Shown here: in pieces, positions 21,401 through 32,526 of the stretch
Position numbering within the stretch: the first letter of the stretch is position 1
Layout: each line of letters opens with the position of its first letter
Source of the DNA: Globisporangium splendens
Lineage: Eukaryota; Oomycota; Peronosporomycetes; Pythiales; Pythiaceae
Direction of reading: 5' to 3'
Length of the DNA stretch: 64,000 nt
Assembly (NCBI GenBank): GCA_006386115.1
Contig: VFIW01000003.1
Coordinates: forward strand, 310,001-374,000
Made by a program: the position numbers and the translations under genes
Notes under the pieces: generated by a model
What the model was told of the DNA's origin: nothing
The model's input: only the letters and a program-made list of their open reading frames with translations
Database searches by the model: none

Positions 21401-22406
21401 TCTCGGTAGGGAATATGCTTGCCCTTGCCGTCCACGAGCGCCGAGATGACGTTCCCCAACGCTGACAGACTCAAGTTGATCTTGCATCCTTCCTAGAGCA
21501 AAGATAAGCATGTCGAAGAGCTTAGCGTGAGTGAGTGAGCAAGCAACAACGTATTGAGAGTGCTGCAAATAAGTACCTTCAGGCGATTGCCGGTCGCTCC
21601 AGTTTTGCTTTGGCGCTCACTGCCAGCCAAATCCACGAGATTGAGCTGCAAAGGTGCAAGATACACACGATGGTTGGCTTTGATGTACGTGCTTCACACC
21701 AAAGAGTTGGCTGTTAGGAGAGTCCCAACACGTACTTTTCCTGCTTTGAAGTGCTCTTCGCCGTCGATCTTTTGACTCGTCTCGACCACGACCGTGAAGA
21801 TCGAGTGCGAGCGCGACGAGCCCTCGTTCTACGTGTGAGCAGACACAAATCGGAGAGTGGTGAGGCAAGAGGTCGATTAAGTAATTAGGCAGCGATATGG
21901 ACTAATTGCCATTAAGGTTGCGCCGACGGTGCGATTCTTGAATCCTCGATTCATCACCCTGAGTAACGAAACAGAGTATCATTAATCACCACCATGTGCT
22001 CACGAGATGGGTCGGCGCTGATGCTCTCGAAGATGTGGTCGAACGAGTGTGGAATCACGCCGCGCAGCTCTGGCGGGTTGTCTTTGCCCTGCACCGTGTG
22101 CGTCTTGCCGCATCCGGTCTGCCCGTACGCAAAGATGGTGCCGTTGTAGCCGTCAAAGATACTTTCGACGAGCGGGTACCCAGACTCATCGTAGAACTGC
22201 CGCTGCGACGTCGTCTCGTCGTAGACCGAGTCGAACGTGAACGACTTGATCTGGTCGTTCTCGGGACATTTGATCGAGATGATCGATGCCTGTGGCTCGA
22301 TTGTCACGATCGGTTTCCGGCCCTCGACGATCTCTTTGCCAAAGAGCGGACGGCATCGCACCACGACCTTCACGGTCTCTTTGTCCTTGGCGCTTAGCTC
22401 CTCCAT
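18455..22406 (-). pseudogene. Kinesin-2, KIF17/OSM-3-type intraflagellar transport motor, with missing motor exon sequence
   Basis: Exons on the minus strand: 22406-~21993 (VVVRCRPL, P-loop GQTGCGKTHT); fragment 21957-21910 (VMNRGFKNRTVGATLM); 21828-21736 (switch I NEGSSRSHSIF); 21645-21577 (switch II NLVDLAGSER); 21492-18455 (motor end, neck [20 protein letters not shown], coiled coil, Ser-rich tail). The C-terminal half, including ESQILGG and a DLNNEFERERENLLDTIREQ coil followed by NLPRLKP, matches KIF17-like tails rather than KIF3. About 50 residues normally present between EHMVV and VMNRG (the LEIYNE strand region) are absent, and only about 35 bases lie between the two pieces. The 21910 donor reads GC rather than GT. 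The frame also breaks near 20860 in a GGGG run, where one missing base would account for it. Its neighbour, 127 bases tail-to-tail, is also a damaged flagellar kinesin. Confidence 0.78.
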
Positions 22407-23609
22407 TGTGGCAGTGTCCACGTCGTGACGGCTTCCAAGCACGCGGTAGCAAGGTTTCGGCCACCCCAGCGCAGCGAAAGAAGTGATAAGCGCCACCTAG
22501 TGCATTTACGAGCGCACGAAAGGCAAAGTTACCACAACGCGGTGGCTGAAAATAGACGACTTCATCGTTCGGCTGGTGCCGCAGCTGGCAGAAAGTGTTG
22601 GAAATGTACGTCGTTTCACCTCAGCGCTATATTTTGCTCTCAAGTCTACTGAGACTGAAGGTTTTCGTTATGTGCAATGCGAAACTTGGGCAATAGACAA
22701 CAAGCATATACTTTAGGTAATTGCAAAGAGATTCACGCCTACGTGCCTTAAAGCTACTGTGGCTATAGCGCATGCAGGCATGATCTCTGTGTTTTCTTAG
22801 TGGGGTTGTCCATTGCGAGCTCTCGTAAGAAAGTATCTTCTTTGAGGTTATCTCCTCCAAGGTCTCCACATCACAGCACACCAGTTGCCTTCAGGCAGCA
22901 ACGGTGCTGCTTATCAAGCTCGAAGAATTGGCTCTCTGCTGAATTTTCGAGTTCAAGAGCAGACTTGGCAGCTACACGAGGCGGTCCTCCTCAATGACGA
23001 GCCTCAGCGGCAGCTTCAACTTTCCGGTTGAATTGAGTTCGTTTGAGGCAGCCGTTCGCGTGTTCCTTGATCTGATGCTCCCAAGTGTGTGGCTCCAAAT
23101 GACCCCGTTGTCACTTGGCGTTCATGTTCCTCGTTCATGAGCCGCATCTAATTGTCTTTCTTTGATTACTCAGCGGCCAATCCCATGGCAAGTGTGCTGA
23201 GGAGCAACGACACACCGCTGCATCTGGGAACACAAGCAGAATGTTCCCGACGAGACCGCTTGTGTGTGTGTGTGCTCAGTTGACGCTTTGACAGAGGTGC
23301 TGTGTTGCTGGCGAGGTACGCAGAAGGAAAGCCCACTGAGTAACCAGGAACGTGTGGCTCTTGACGTCTTCGCCATCCATCTGGCGCAGAGTGATGGTCG
23401 GAAAGAGAGTCGGAAAGATTCTATAAGCATCCTCTTTAACTTCTTATGATGTGTAACCGAACCATCTAAAATATACAGTAGCATCATCATTTACCTCTTT
23501 CATATACGTAACGGGTACATAAGAGTTTCATCGGTCACCGAAAGCGTCTGCTGGCGCAACCTTTGGCGCACTTTCTGCGTTTCTGCTTCAAGTCAGAACA
23601 GTCACCGCG
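22407..23609. other. Intergenic region
   Basis: Contains the kinesin-2 promoter side and about 1 kb without a recognisable gene or repeat. Short open frames here have no supporting features. Confidence 0.5.
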
Positions 23610-23907
23610 AAATGAGCAGCTACTTCGGGAAAGCGCAGCAACACTCTGTCTCATCCGCTTGACGCTGAAAACGACACCTGGCTTCACTCGCGCCGAACGG
23701 GGTTCATGCAACTTGCTTGGACCCACACACTTGCTGCAGGCAGATGTTTCTGCAGCACACGGAGGGCAGCTCTGAAAAGCCGCGCTGTTCGTGTATTCAT
23801 GCCAATTCTGACACCTTCATGGCTACTGCACTGTAGACGATGGAGCGCACTCCACTCCCTAAGGCGCTGCCTCAAGCCTCTTGAGATTTCACTGCATACT
23901 CTCTCTC

Positions 23908-23924
23908 TCACTTTTCAATTTGCC
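23908..23924 (+). promoter_or_regulatory. Oomycete initiator plus flanking element, LPMO copy 2
   Basis: TCACTTTTCAATTTGCC, preceded by a CT-rich tract, fits the oomycete initiator/flanking-promoter consensus with one pyrimidine substitution. It begins 64 bases upstream of the ATG at 23972. Confidence 0.7.
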
Positions 23925-23971
23925 ACTCCACAGCAACACCTCCCAAGCATCCCATCCACCAATCAACCATC

Positions 23972-24793
23972 ATGAAGATCGCCACTGTCCTCGCCACTGC
24001 TGCCTCTGCCATCGCCTTCGTCGCGACCCCTGGCGTGCAAGCCCATGGCGGCATGATTGACCCCAAGCCACGCGCACTCACCACCATGGGACTCGCCATC
24101 GACAGCACCTTCGGCCATCCCATCACCATGCGCGGAGACTACACCAACGGCAAAGGCGGTGACTGTCTCGGGTTCACGCCCGACACGAACCTGAAGGCGC
24201 TGCCTTTCGGCGAGACCACGATCAAGATGCGCGCCAACGACGGCGCCAACCACGTCGGACCGTGCACCATGTACCTCGTGGACCCGCAAGACAAGAGCAA
24301 CAAGCTCCAGGTCGGCCAGATGAACGACTGCATGCGCTCGCTGCACCCAGGTCCTGGCAACAAGGGTGACCAGCCGATCCCAGCCGAGATGAAGATCAAC
24401 GTGCCATCGGGAGCGTCGTTGCCGTGCCGCAACGGCCACTGTGTGCTCGAGTTTGCGTGGGAAGCTCGCCACATCACTCCGTATGAGCACTACAACAACT
24501 GCGCGGACGTCAAGGTCGGATCATCTGGTGACTCGAGCAGCAACACGACGCCAGCACCAGCAACGACCAAAGCGCCTTCGACCACGAAGACTCCAGCGGT
24601 GACGAAGACCCCAACTCCAACGAAGCCAGCCACAAAGGCGCCGACCCAGACGACTGCCAAGCCAAGCACGTCGACCGGAAGCGGTGGCAAGTACAAGTAC
24701 ATCCACAACACGGCGGACGAGCCTGCGCTGACGCAATGGTGCAACTGGAACTGTCCCCAGTTCTGCCCCGAGGACATGTGCGCGCTCGCCTAG
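23972..24793 (+). CDS. Secreted LPMO-like protein, copy 2
   Basis: 273 residues, same architecture as the gene at 10718-11539: signal peptide ending GVQA, N-terminal HGG after cleavage, Cys-containing catalytic-type module, Thr/Pro-rich linker, short Cys tail (CNWNCPQFCPEDMC). Visible differences from copy 1 are MKIAT for MKITT in the signal peptide and QFCPED for QLCPED in the tail. The conserved promoter and UTR suggest both copies may be expressed. Family placement (AA17 or a related oomycete LPMO family) rests on His-first architecture and lineage, not on a search. Confidence 0.82.
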   Translation: MKIATVLATAASAIAFVATPGVQAHGGMIDPKPRALTTMGLAIDSTFGHPITMRGDYTNGKGGDCLGFTPDTNLKALPFGETTIKMRANDGANHVGPCTMYLVDPQDKSNKLQVGQMNDCMRSLHPGPGNKGDQPIPAEMKINVPSGASLPCRNGHCVLEFAWEARHITPYEHYNNCADVKVGSSGDSSSNTTPAPATTKAPSTTKTPAVTKTPTPTKPATKAPTQTTAKPSTSTGSGGKYKYIHNTADEPALTQWCNWNCPQFCPEDMCALA

Positions 24794-24801
24794 ATGCTAC
24801 G

Positions 24802-25556
24802 AAATAAGTACGCAGGCAAGACTCGTGTCTCTGTGTGTGTCGATCTCAAAATTGCAGTAACTAAAGAAGTTCAGTTAATTGTAATAATTGGTTTTCTGTT
24901 CATAGTAGACTTCTTGGTATCAATTGCGCGAGAGTGAAGTCAAGGCGAGACGTTTGCGATCGAGTCGAGCGGAGCGCCTCGCCGACGACAGGACGAGCTG
25001 GAGCAGCAGCAGCAGTCACGGGGTATTGCAAGAGTACGTGCACGTCTTGTCTTGTGTATGTCAACCATGTCGCTGCTCACTTTGCCTGTTGCGTTCAGAG
25101 ACTTTTTGAATTTGTTTGCTGGTTGTACTGAAATCTAAAAGCCAAAGCTACAAACCAAAGCTGAAAGTCAAATCGTTCAAAACTGCTGTATACCCTGTGA
25201 GAGATGGGTGCATTTTGCCATATCAAAATTGTTACTATACCCTACGATTATTTATATCGTATAGACTAGCATGTAAATACTGATGCAAGTGAACTGATGG
25301 CACTAAACTCGATTCTCCAACCTCCACGTGTTAAGTTCGCACCATTTGTATCAACCCTCATCCCGCAACCATTTCTGCGGCAACTGCACCCACACATTGC
25401 TACTTGAGGGTCTTTCGTGGCGATCAGTGTGCTCCGGTTGGTTGGTTCACGCACGCATCAAGCGCCCCTCATTGAGATCCGCCCAAGAAGAAGAGCAAGC
25501 GCGCGCTCCTCTATCTATCTCTACACCCCCCTTTAGCAGCATCTATTAGCAGCAGC
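24802..25556. other. Intergenic region
   Basis: AT-richer sequence between LPMO copy 2 and eIF3m; no gene recognised. The eIF3m promoter must lie at its right end, where a CTCATTGAG word near 25468 is only loosely initiator-like. Confidence 0.5.
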
Positions 25557-26791
25557 ATGGCTCCCATTGCAGGCACCGCGACAGACCTGGTCGCGTACGT
25601 GAACACGCTCCTGGAGCTGTCGCTGGACCTGTCGGTCGAGATCAAGAAGGGCGACCACGCCGCTGTGGTGGCCGCGGTCGCACCCAAGGTGGACGCGCTG
25701 CTTGCGCACGACGCCGAGACTGACGTCGAGGGCACGTTCGCCATGCTCTTCGACGTGCTGCGCCAGTTGCCAGCGGCCGACGCCGCCGCTGAGGCCAAGA
25801 AGGTGCTCACCGCTGTGACTGCCAAGCAGGACGAGAAGGCGCTGCTGCGTCTGCGCATGTGAGTGCTTGTGTCAATGTTGGATATGATGAGGAGGCAAGT
25901 CCATTGACATTTCTGTGCATTTGTTTGTTTGTTTGTTTGTTTTTTATTTTCAGTGCGACGAGCCTGTTCAACAAGAGTGTGGCGCTCCCTGAGCTCCGCT
26001 TCGATGCGCTCATCGCCGTGATCACGTTCGCCAGCAAGACCGACAACGTGGAGCTCGTCGTGAGCTACTTTGACGACGTCGAGTCGCTCTTCGCAGCCAA
26101 GTCGCTCTCCCCAGAAAAGCGCCGCCAGTTGTTTCTCACGATCGCTGACGTGCTGCAGGGCTCGGACGCCACGAGCCTGAAGGTGCTGCTGTTTTTGGAA
26201 AAGTACCTCACGACTTTCGCCGCGGGTGACAAGGACGTTGCCTCGGGCAAGGCCGTCGCCGTGCGCGCCACGAAGCTCGTACTGCAGCAGCCGGTCGCGA
26301 GCTTCATCGCGCGCGTCGACCTGCTCGCGAACCCTGTGGTCGCGACGCTCAAGGGCGACAAGCTGTACGAGTTGCTCGAGATCGTGTCGACCAAGGCGTT
26401 GGCCGCGTACCTCGCGTTCCACAAGTCGGCTGGCGATGCGTTCTTCAAGGACAACGGACTCGATGCCGCGCAGTTGGAGTCAACGATGCGATTGTTCACG
26501 CTGTCGACGTTGCCAACGGGCTTTGACGAGATCGCGTACGCGGTCGTGGCCAAGGCGCTCGTGATCAAGGAGGACGAGGTCGAGCAGTGGGTCGTCAAGG
26601 CCATCACGTCGAACGTCGTGAGTGCCAAGATCGACCAGCTCAAGCGCACGGTCGTGATCTCGCGCACGTTGCAGCGCGGCTTTGGCGCTGACGAGTGGAA
26701 GGAGATCAACGTGAAGTTGCAGGTGTACAAGAAGAACGTCGGCGCGTTGTTAGAAGTCGTCCGCAGTGCGCGTCAAGCCCACCAGAAGTGA
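25557..26791 (+). CDS. EIF3M: Eukaryotic translation initiation factor 3 subunit M
   Basis: Two exons (25557-25858 and 25954-26791) joined across a 95-base GTGAGT...TTTTCAG intron give 379 residues, close to other eIF3m proteins. The N-terminal half is helical repeat sequence. The PCI domain occupies roughly residues 215-345 (YLAFHKSAGDAFF through QWVVKAITSNVVSAKIDQL) and ends with the helix RTLQRGFGADEWKEINVKL typical of eIF3m. It is a subunit of the eIF3 scaffold that recruits mRNA to the 40S ribosome in the cytoplasm. The downstream KKNVGALLEVV tail is also family-like. A TTTG tetranucleotide run lies in the intron. Nothing suggests damage. Confidence 0.9.
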
Positions 26792-27489
26792 GCACGAGTG
26801 CAGGGTCCGGTTTTAGCTTAGTAGAGGGGGAAAAGAGCTCCGTACTACTGCACGCTGCCTACCTCACCTCCATCATCATGACATCATCCAGTTTGTCTCC
26901 TGCGAATGCATGAGTGCCTTGTGGCGCTGCAAAGTGACTGAGTCGAGTGGTTTGGCTTCGTGATGGCGAGATAGTGGCGGTGGTGCTGGGGTGTGGGGCT
27001 CTTTCTGGGTTAGAGCGCGAAGGAGACGGCGTCATGCCGTGTTTGTCGCGAGTTGACTTCTTTGATCTATGGAATTTGTATTTTTTTGACTTTGTGGCTG
27101 CCGCGTGCTTGCTGGTGCTGTGCCTGTGTCTGGTGGTGGTAACTTGGACTTAATCTGCAATTTGTGATCACCACCAGATCGGAAGATGTTTCTGGATCAC
27201 GACGGGGTTTCCAAGCAAACCCTTTCTTTTCTTGGCTCTTGTCACCTATTTCTGAACGGATTCTGTTTGCTTTGACCGCATATTTTTAAATCACCATTGC
27301 CAGCAGCAACACACGTTATTGCTCGTTTGCCGTTGATCCTGATCTTTCTTACAGCGCAGCCTTCTTGGTCGGCTTGAACACTCTCGAGAGCGTATTCGTG
27401 AATTGCTGTCGATGGCGTTTGAATGGAGACATCGAGTGCGACGGCTTTGCCAACTTTGGACTTTTGGAGACAGCCACGTAGCACTCATC
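26792..27489. other. Intergenic region
   Basis: 3' side of eIF3m and 5' side of the next gene; G/T-rich in places. No feature recognised. Confidence 0.5.
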
Positions 27490-29969
27490 ATGACGGAGAA
27501 ATCCGCAGAGACACTTGCAAACTCGGAGACCAACATCGAGAGCAAATACGATGATAACATCTTCAGATCGGAGCAAAACGAAGCGCTAAAGACGGCACTT
27601 CAAGCGGTACGTACCTCCCATGTTGCAGGCTTTTGTTCTTGAACTCCAGGTCGGTTGATGGATGCGTTTCCCACAAATTTGAACTCCCAGGATGCGACGA
27701 TCGCCATTGCAGTGGATTTTGAGCTCGACATTGATGCCCAAGTCTCCGCGGTTCCTACGACAGACATGATCGTAAGGACTTGGTTCTATGTGAACATCGC
27801 CCAGTGGATACATTCTTACGCTTGGATTCATTTCTGCATGTGAGACTTGCAGTTTGCAGCGGCAGCGCGGGGCTTGCTGGAAGGTGTCGTCACCGTAGTT
27901 CAGCTCACGATGGCATCTTTCTTGGGACACGACGGAGATCTCCGCTTCCCACGTGACCTCGAACCGTTAATCCACAAAGGAGACTGCAATGGCGCGACAC
28001 TGGGCACCAAGTCGAAAGAAAAACCATCCAGGCACCTTGGATACGGACACTTGCGATCGCCTTCACGCGCGTCGTCCCGAGCTGCCTCTCGCTTTGGAGG
28101 ATCCACGACGGCGTCCATGGCGCTCAAGCACTCTGTTGCACTCGCCATGAAGCTCGCAAAGCTTTCAGCATTTCCGTCGGTAAATGCTACAACTTCGACA
28201 AGTGGCAATAACAGGATCGACTGGGCTGTTGAAGAGGACTACTCGGCACGACCGCCGTCATCACTGGCATCACCAATAACATCCCGCTTCTCAACTGATT
28301 TCAACGAGATGCAGGGCAGACAGGAGATATTGACGGAGTTGGATTTTCGAGAGACATGGAAGCGGATCCAAGGCGAAGTGCGCCGGAAAGGAGGTCTCGA
28401 GCTGAAACTACGATCTCTCGCCGATCCCACGATTCCCTTGGAAAAGGAAGAAAGGCTAGCAGCCGCAACCAGGGCAAACTCGAGACGATCGCTATTTTGG
28501 CCTCCAACGCGTGATACGACAGTCACAACGAGGGAAATTTTGTCTCCAAACTCAAGCCTACATCCAGAGCGATCACACCACAAACTTGAGAGTTCAGTAC
28601 CACTTACAACAACGCTGCCGATTCCAGAAAACCTTGCCTTTCGTCAGGAAGACTACGACGGTCTGCAATCCGACGTGGCGCTGCTCGAGACAAATGGAGA
28701 GCTCTTGGTCGGTGAAAACTGTTTCCTTGTCACAAAAAAGCAGCGCAACGAACTGCTCGAAGATCTCTTTCAGCAAAGCACGATCAACCCAAGGATACAA
28801 TTGCCACTCGCATCTCAAGAAGAAGAATCCGAAGCAACGCTCGCACTGCACGGGAGTCGACAACCTGGAGTCAAAGACGAACGGTTGCCATCACGGCAGT
28901 CACCAGAGCGACGCGCAGTCTCTCGCAATTCCCCAGGAAGACGAAAACCCACCGTTGTGAGCCAGGTACGCTTCTCTTTGTTGCTCCATTCATCATTTGG
29001 TCGCATCGAAGACTGACGAAATTCACGATTTTTGTGCTCTAGGATGCAGTGTTTGAAGGACAGCAGGGATCTTTCGCGGCGTTTCCAAAGCTGGAGTCGG
29101 ATCCGAGCAAGACTCCGTTAGCCAAAGGAGTGACGGTGAAAGTCGACGAAGCAAATGGGACACGGAAGCAACCGATCCATGATGAGCGTCCTAATCTGTC
29201 GATGTCCACCGATCCATTCGCATCTGCAGCGAAAAAGCACAATGCAAGTAAGCAACTGCCAGCAGCAAGCAAGATTCCGGAAACACACAAAATGCTGCGC
29301 TTGAGAACCAGCTCGATGCGATAATGCTGAAGCAGGATCTTCGTAAACGATCGATCCGCTCGCTCAATAATCTTCTGTCGAATGAAAATCAGCAGCAATC
29401 CGTAACCACGAAACACAGCAACAAGCCTGAAAGAAATGCAAACAAGTCACCAGTCTCCAGACATGATGTAAGTCTCACAAGATATATATAAGGGAAACAG
29501 TCTGTCAACTCACCTTTATTTTGTTCTCCCGTATCTGCAGCACCAATCTCAGAAAGATCTTCTGCAGAGTCTTCGTACCCGCACACCAGTGTACAAGGAT
29601 CGACCGTCTCGAAGAGCTTTGCCAAACGACTTTATGGGGGTGAGCTCGAAATTTGGCGATGCACCCGACGACCGATACCAGCTCTACTCTCTGAAAGAGG
29701 TACGCACCCTTCTCACGTTTGCCACTGCAAGGCTGCCATCTTCAAAAATCGCTTAACTAGTTTCTCTGTTCCATCAACACATACACACACACATGCAGAA
29801 TGGACCCACGAGTTTGCCGAAAGTCAAGTGCTTGCGCGAGTTTCCGAGTCCACCACAGGGTCACATACAAGTGATTCACCCGGGCAAAGCCAAGGATCCC
29901 ACAGGATCGGCAAGTCCACGTTCGTTCCCGTTCACGATGCTTCCGGCAGTGCTACAAGCGAAACGATAA
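27490..29969 (+). CDS. Six-exon protein of unknown function, one frame break
   Basis: Reconstructed exons: 27490-27606, 27691-27771, 27853-28965, 29043-29467, 29541-29699, 29799-29969. Introns are short with GTACGT, GTAAGG, GTACGC, GTAAGT and GTACGC donors and CAG/TAG acceptors, and all are phase 0. Every exon is a multiple of three except exon 4 (425 bases), where the frame slips between about 29248 and 29285; one missing base would repair it, giving a protein of about 688 residues. The sequence is hydrophilic, rich in Ser, Arg and Glu, with probable disordered stretches (HLRSPSRASSRAASR), a possible helix (QKDLLQSLRTR) and no signal peptide, membrane span or motif that I recognise. Regular exon phasing argues that it is or was a real gene. 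Function unknown. Confidence 0.65.
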
Positions 29970-30105
29970 CGTTAGTTCAACCTGCGATTCTCACACAACT
30001 CGCATATTCGTTGTTGTGCTTTCGGTAAGCAACCATCTCGTCCATTCATTTGTTGGTGCTGTCGGTATGTATGTGATGCATTGTTTGTGCAACTCGTTGA
30101 CGCCG

Positions 30106-31937
30106 CTATTCTCTCTTGTGTGCTGCTTGCATTCGCTTCCTGTATTTCAGCAGATCTTTGTCTCTTTTCATGGATGCGCCAACGAACGCCGTGATGATCT
30201 GCGAATTGAACACTTGGTACACGAGCGTCTGGTTGTAAAAGAAGTTGGCGTTCCCAGACGCCGGGAACAGCCAGAGGAACCACATCACGGGCAGCATGCA
30301 CGTTGCGACGCCAATGCCCAGTGCGTACACGTATCGATTTTCAATGGCTACGACAGCATAGGGCAAGCAACGCAATACCAATTGTTGTGCGCATAAGCAT
30401 CCATCAGTGTCCAAACAAGACGGAAAAGTACGTACACATGATCGTCTTGGGGTGCAATGAAATCGCTGTCAAGAAGAATCCAAAGTCACCGAACGAAGGA
30501 TACGCTTGGAAGAGCGAGAAGATGCCGATCAGCACGCTCGCAAACGCCTGCGGGCGGTGTCTACAAGTAAACAAGTCCATTAGTATCATAAGCACGGGCA
30601 TTCAAGAATGTAAGTAGAGCTCTGAGAGACGTACTTCATGCGCAGATATAGCGGAAACACGTAAATGCACGGGTGCAAGTGCAGCACAAAGAGGAAGTAC
30701 GGGATGAACCGATCGAAGACTTCCATGAAAAAGTACCAGAAGATACCCACGTTCGGGGTCAAGTCCGAGTACTTGGCGATCCACACGTAGGTCTCCTACA
30801 GGAACCAGACACAATACAAGGCGCGCACAGGTGAGGACAATAGATTCACACGAGACCATGAACCTTGTTATTCCCGCTTGTTGTTACCTCTAGAAATCCC
30901 CACCCGCCGCTCAGGGAGTACGACAGGTAGGCGAGGAAGCCCAGCCAGACCACAAAGCTCACTGCACTTGTGGCCAAAAGCTTTGCAGCCGTAGGTTGAC
31001 TTGCAGGTGGCTGCAGAAATAGGGAGAGAGACGTAGTTCACACACGCAAAGCGTTCAATGCCAATTTCTGTCGCAACCTCAAGGCGATAGCGACAGCAGC
31101 AGCGCCTTACCTGCTTTGAGTAGACACGCTGGAGAAGCAGCACGATCGGCAGCAGCAACGCGAGTGGGTACACCGAGAGGTACGTGCCAACAGCGACGCA
31201 CAGCATCGACGCACTGATCGCGCCTACCATCACGGCGTCAAGCATAGAATCACAATAGAGCATGCGTAAACCACATATACGCACCTTCTGTCGCGTACAC
31301 CAAGCTGTAGAGCACTGCCAAATGCGTCAGCGACACGGTCGCCATGGCGCCACTCGATGCGAGCGAGTACGGATTAAACAAGTAGCTACATGCACACGAC
31401 ACATTAGCGGACGTGGTCTCTTTGTGCAGATACGCACAGCACGTACATCAAGGCCGCCATCACAGGCAGGTTATCTGGTGTAAGCAGCGGCGACACGGGG
31501 ATGCGATGCAGCCAGATCTCCTTGTTCTCGTACATGGGCGTCTCGCCCTCTTCGAGTTCGAGCGTGCGCTTGGCGAGCCGCGCAAAGCCGCACGCGATGA
31601 GCACGTCCACCACAATGAACAGCGCACATACAGCAGCAAACTGGAGCTCATTTGGCGTCTTGAGCAGACCGAAGATCGGGTAGAAGAGCGCAAACACGAG
31701 CGGCGGCTGGTGGAACACGTCGCCGGTGTACGGCGAGCCGACGTGGTCGAAGAGGAACGCGCCTTCCGCCACGCGCTTGACAGACGACACGGGGGTGACG
31801 AGCTCCGGCCGCACCGCGAGCGTCTGCTGTAGCACTGGAAGCGCGTAGATCGCGACGCGCGCCGCGATTCCTGCGGCCACGACGGCCGCGAGGCGCATGC
31901 GATCATCTTGCGGACGACGCATTTTCGTCATCTGCAC
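30106..31937 (-). CDS. PIGU: GPI transamidase subunit PIG-U
   Basis: Seven exons on the minus strand: 31937-31438, 31385-31285, 31223-31111, 31010-30888, 30795-30635, 30560-30436, 30347-30106. Phases agree throughout and give about 454 residues (human 435); the start could also be the third in-frame Met, at 31922. Diagnostic stretches are VSSVKRVAEGAFLFDHVGSP and DVFHQPPLVFALFYPIF at the N-terminus, SDLTPNVGIFWYFFMEVFDR in exon 5, FQAYPSFGDFGFF in exon 6 and PVMWFLWLFPASGNANFFYN in exon 7. Multi-span ER membrane protein that helps recognise the GPI attachment signal in the transamidase complex. Exon 1 has a second, truncated copy at 33.8-34.1 kb. Confidence 0.88.
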
Positions 31938-32144
31938 TTCAATTCTGGATGCCAGGTGGCAAAGGGCAAATGCCTTTTCGCTTCAAAACTCGATAAACCA
32001 TACTCAAATCAGTCGTTTATAATATATCGAGACTACTGATGTAGGTTAAACAAGTAAACTGTTATCTGATGTTGAAAGAAGAATACTCTCTTTTTGGAAT
32101 TGAAAAGCAGAGATGACCCACTCTTTTTTGGTTGGATTTTGACA
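31938..32144. promoter_or_regulatory. Ancestral bidirectional promoter region, copy A
   Basis: About 200 bases between the PIG-U start and the methyltransferase exon 1 remnant. The same gene order and spacing occur in copy B (about 34110-34352), so this probably derives from a shared promoter. No individual element could be identified. Confidence 0.4.
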
Positions 32145-32265
32145 ATGCAACACATGAGCACAGGCTCACTGCGGCCATCAGCATCGACTGCCGCTGTTAT
32201 CGACGACGCCGAGCGGCTCCAGGTGTTCACTACCAGCTCCACGCAGTGCGACAAAGGCAGCGAGT
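32145..32265 (+). pseudogene. Remnant of methyltransferase exon 1
   Basis: Encodes AVIDDAERLQVFTTSSTQCDK followed by GGCAGCGAG, aligning with AVDDARRLQVFNANATQYDK and GTGACGAG at the exon 1/intron boundary of the intact gene at 34353-35195. The membrane segment is lost, the splice donor is altered (GGC for GGT), and no exon 2 follows. It sits divergent to intact PIG-U. Confidence 0.7.
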
Positions 32266-32526
32266 ATTGTGAGCAGCTCCCACAACGCATGCAGCGTTGA
32301 CCAGTCGGCAAGAGCAACTGTGCCACTGCACTGCGAGCTCCGAAGGGAAACACGCACGCATCATAGGTACAAAGTCAAAGTTTGGACGCACAAGAAGATC
32401 TCCATGCGTGTTGATATATATATAATAGTGCTTCTGCAGGCGTGGCCAGCACGGCGATCTGTGCGCTCGAACCGCGTGCCTCCCATATGAGTTTGTTTGG
32501 AGAGTTCATGATCCTCTTGGCGCTGC

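Larger units (their letters stand above)
23610..24801 (+). repeat. Arm 2 of the inverted ~1.2 kb LPMO duplication
   Basis: Near-identical reverse complement of 10726-11909, ending about 8 bases after the stop codon. The flanks are unrelated to those of arm 1. Confidence 0.85.
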
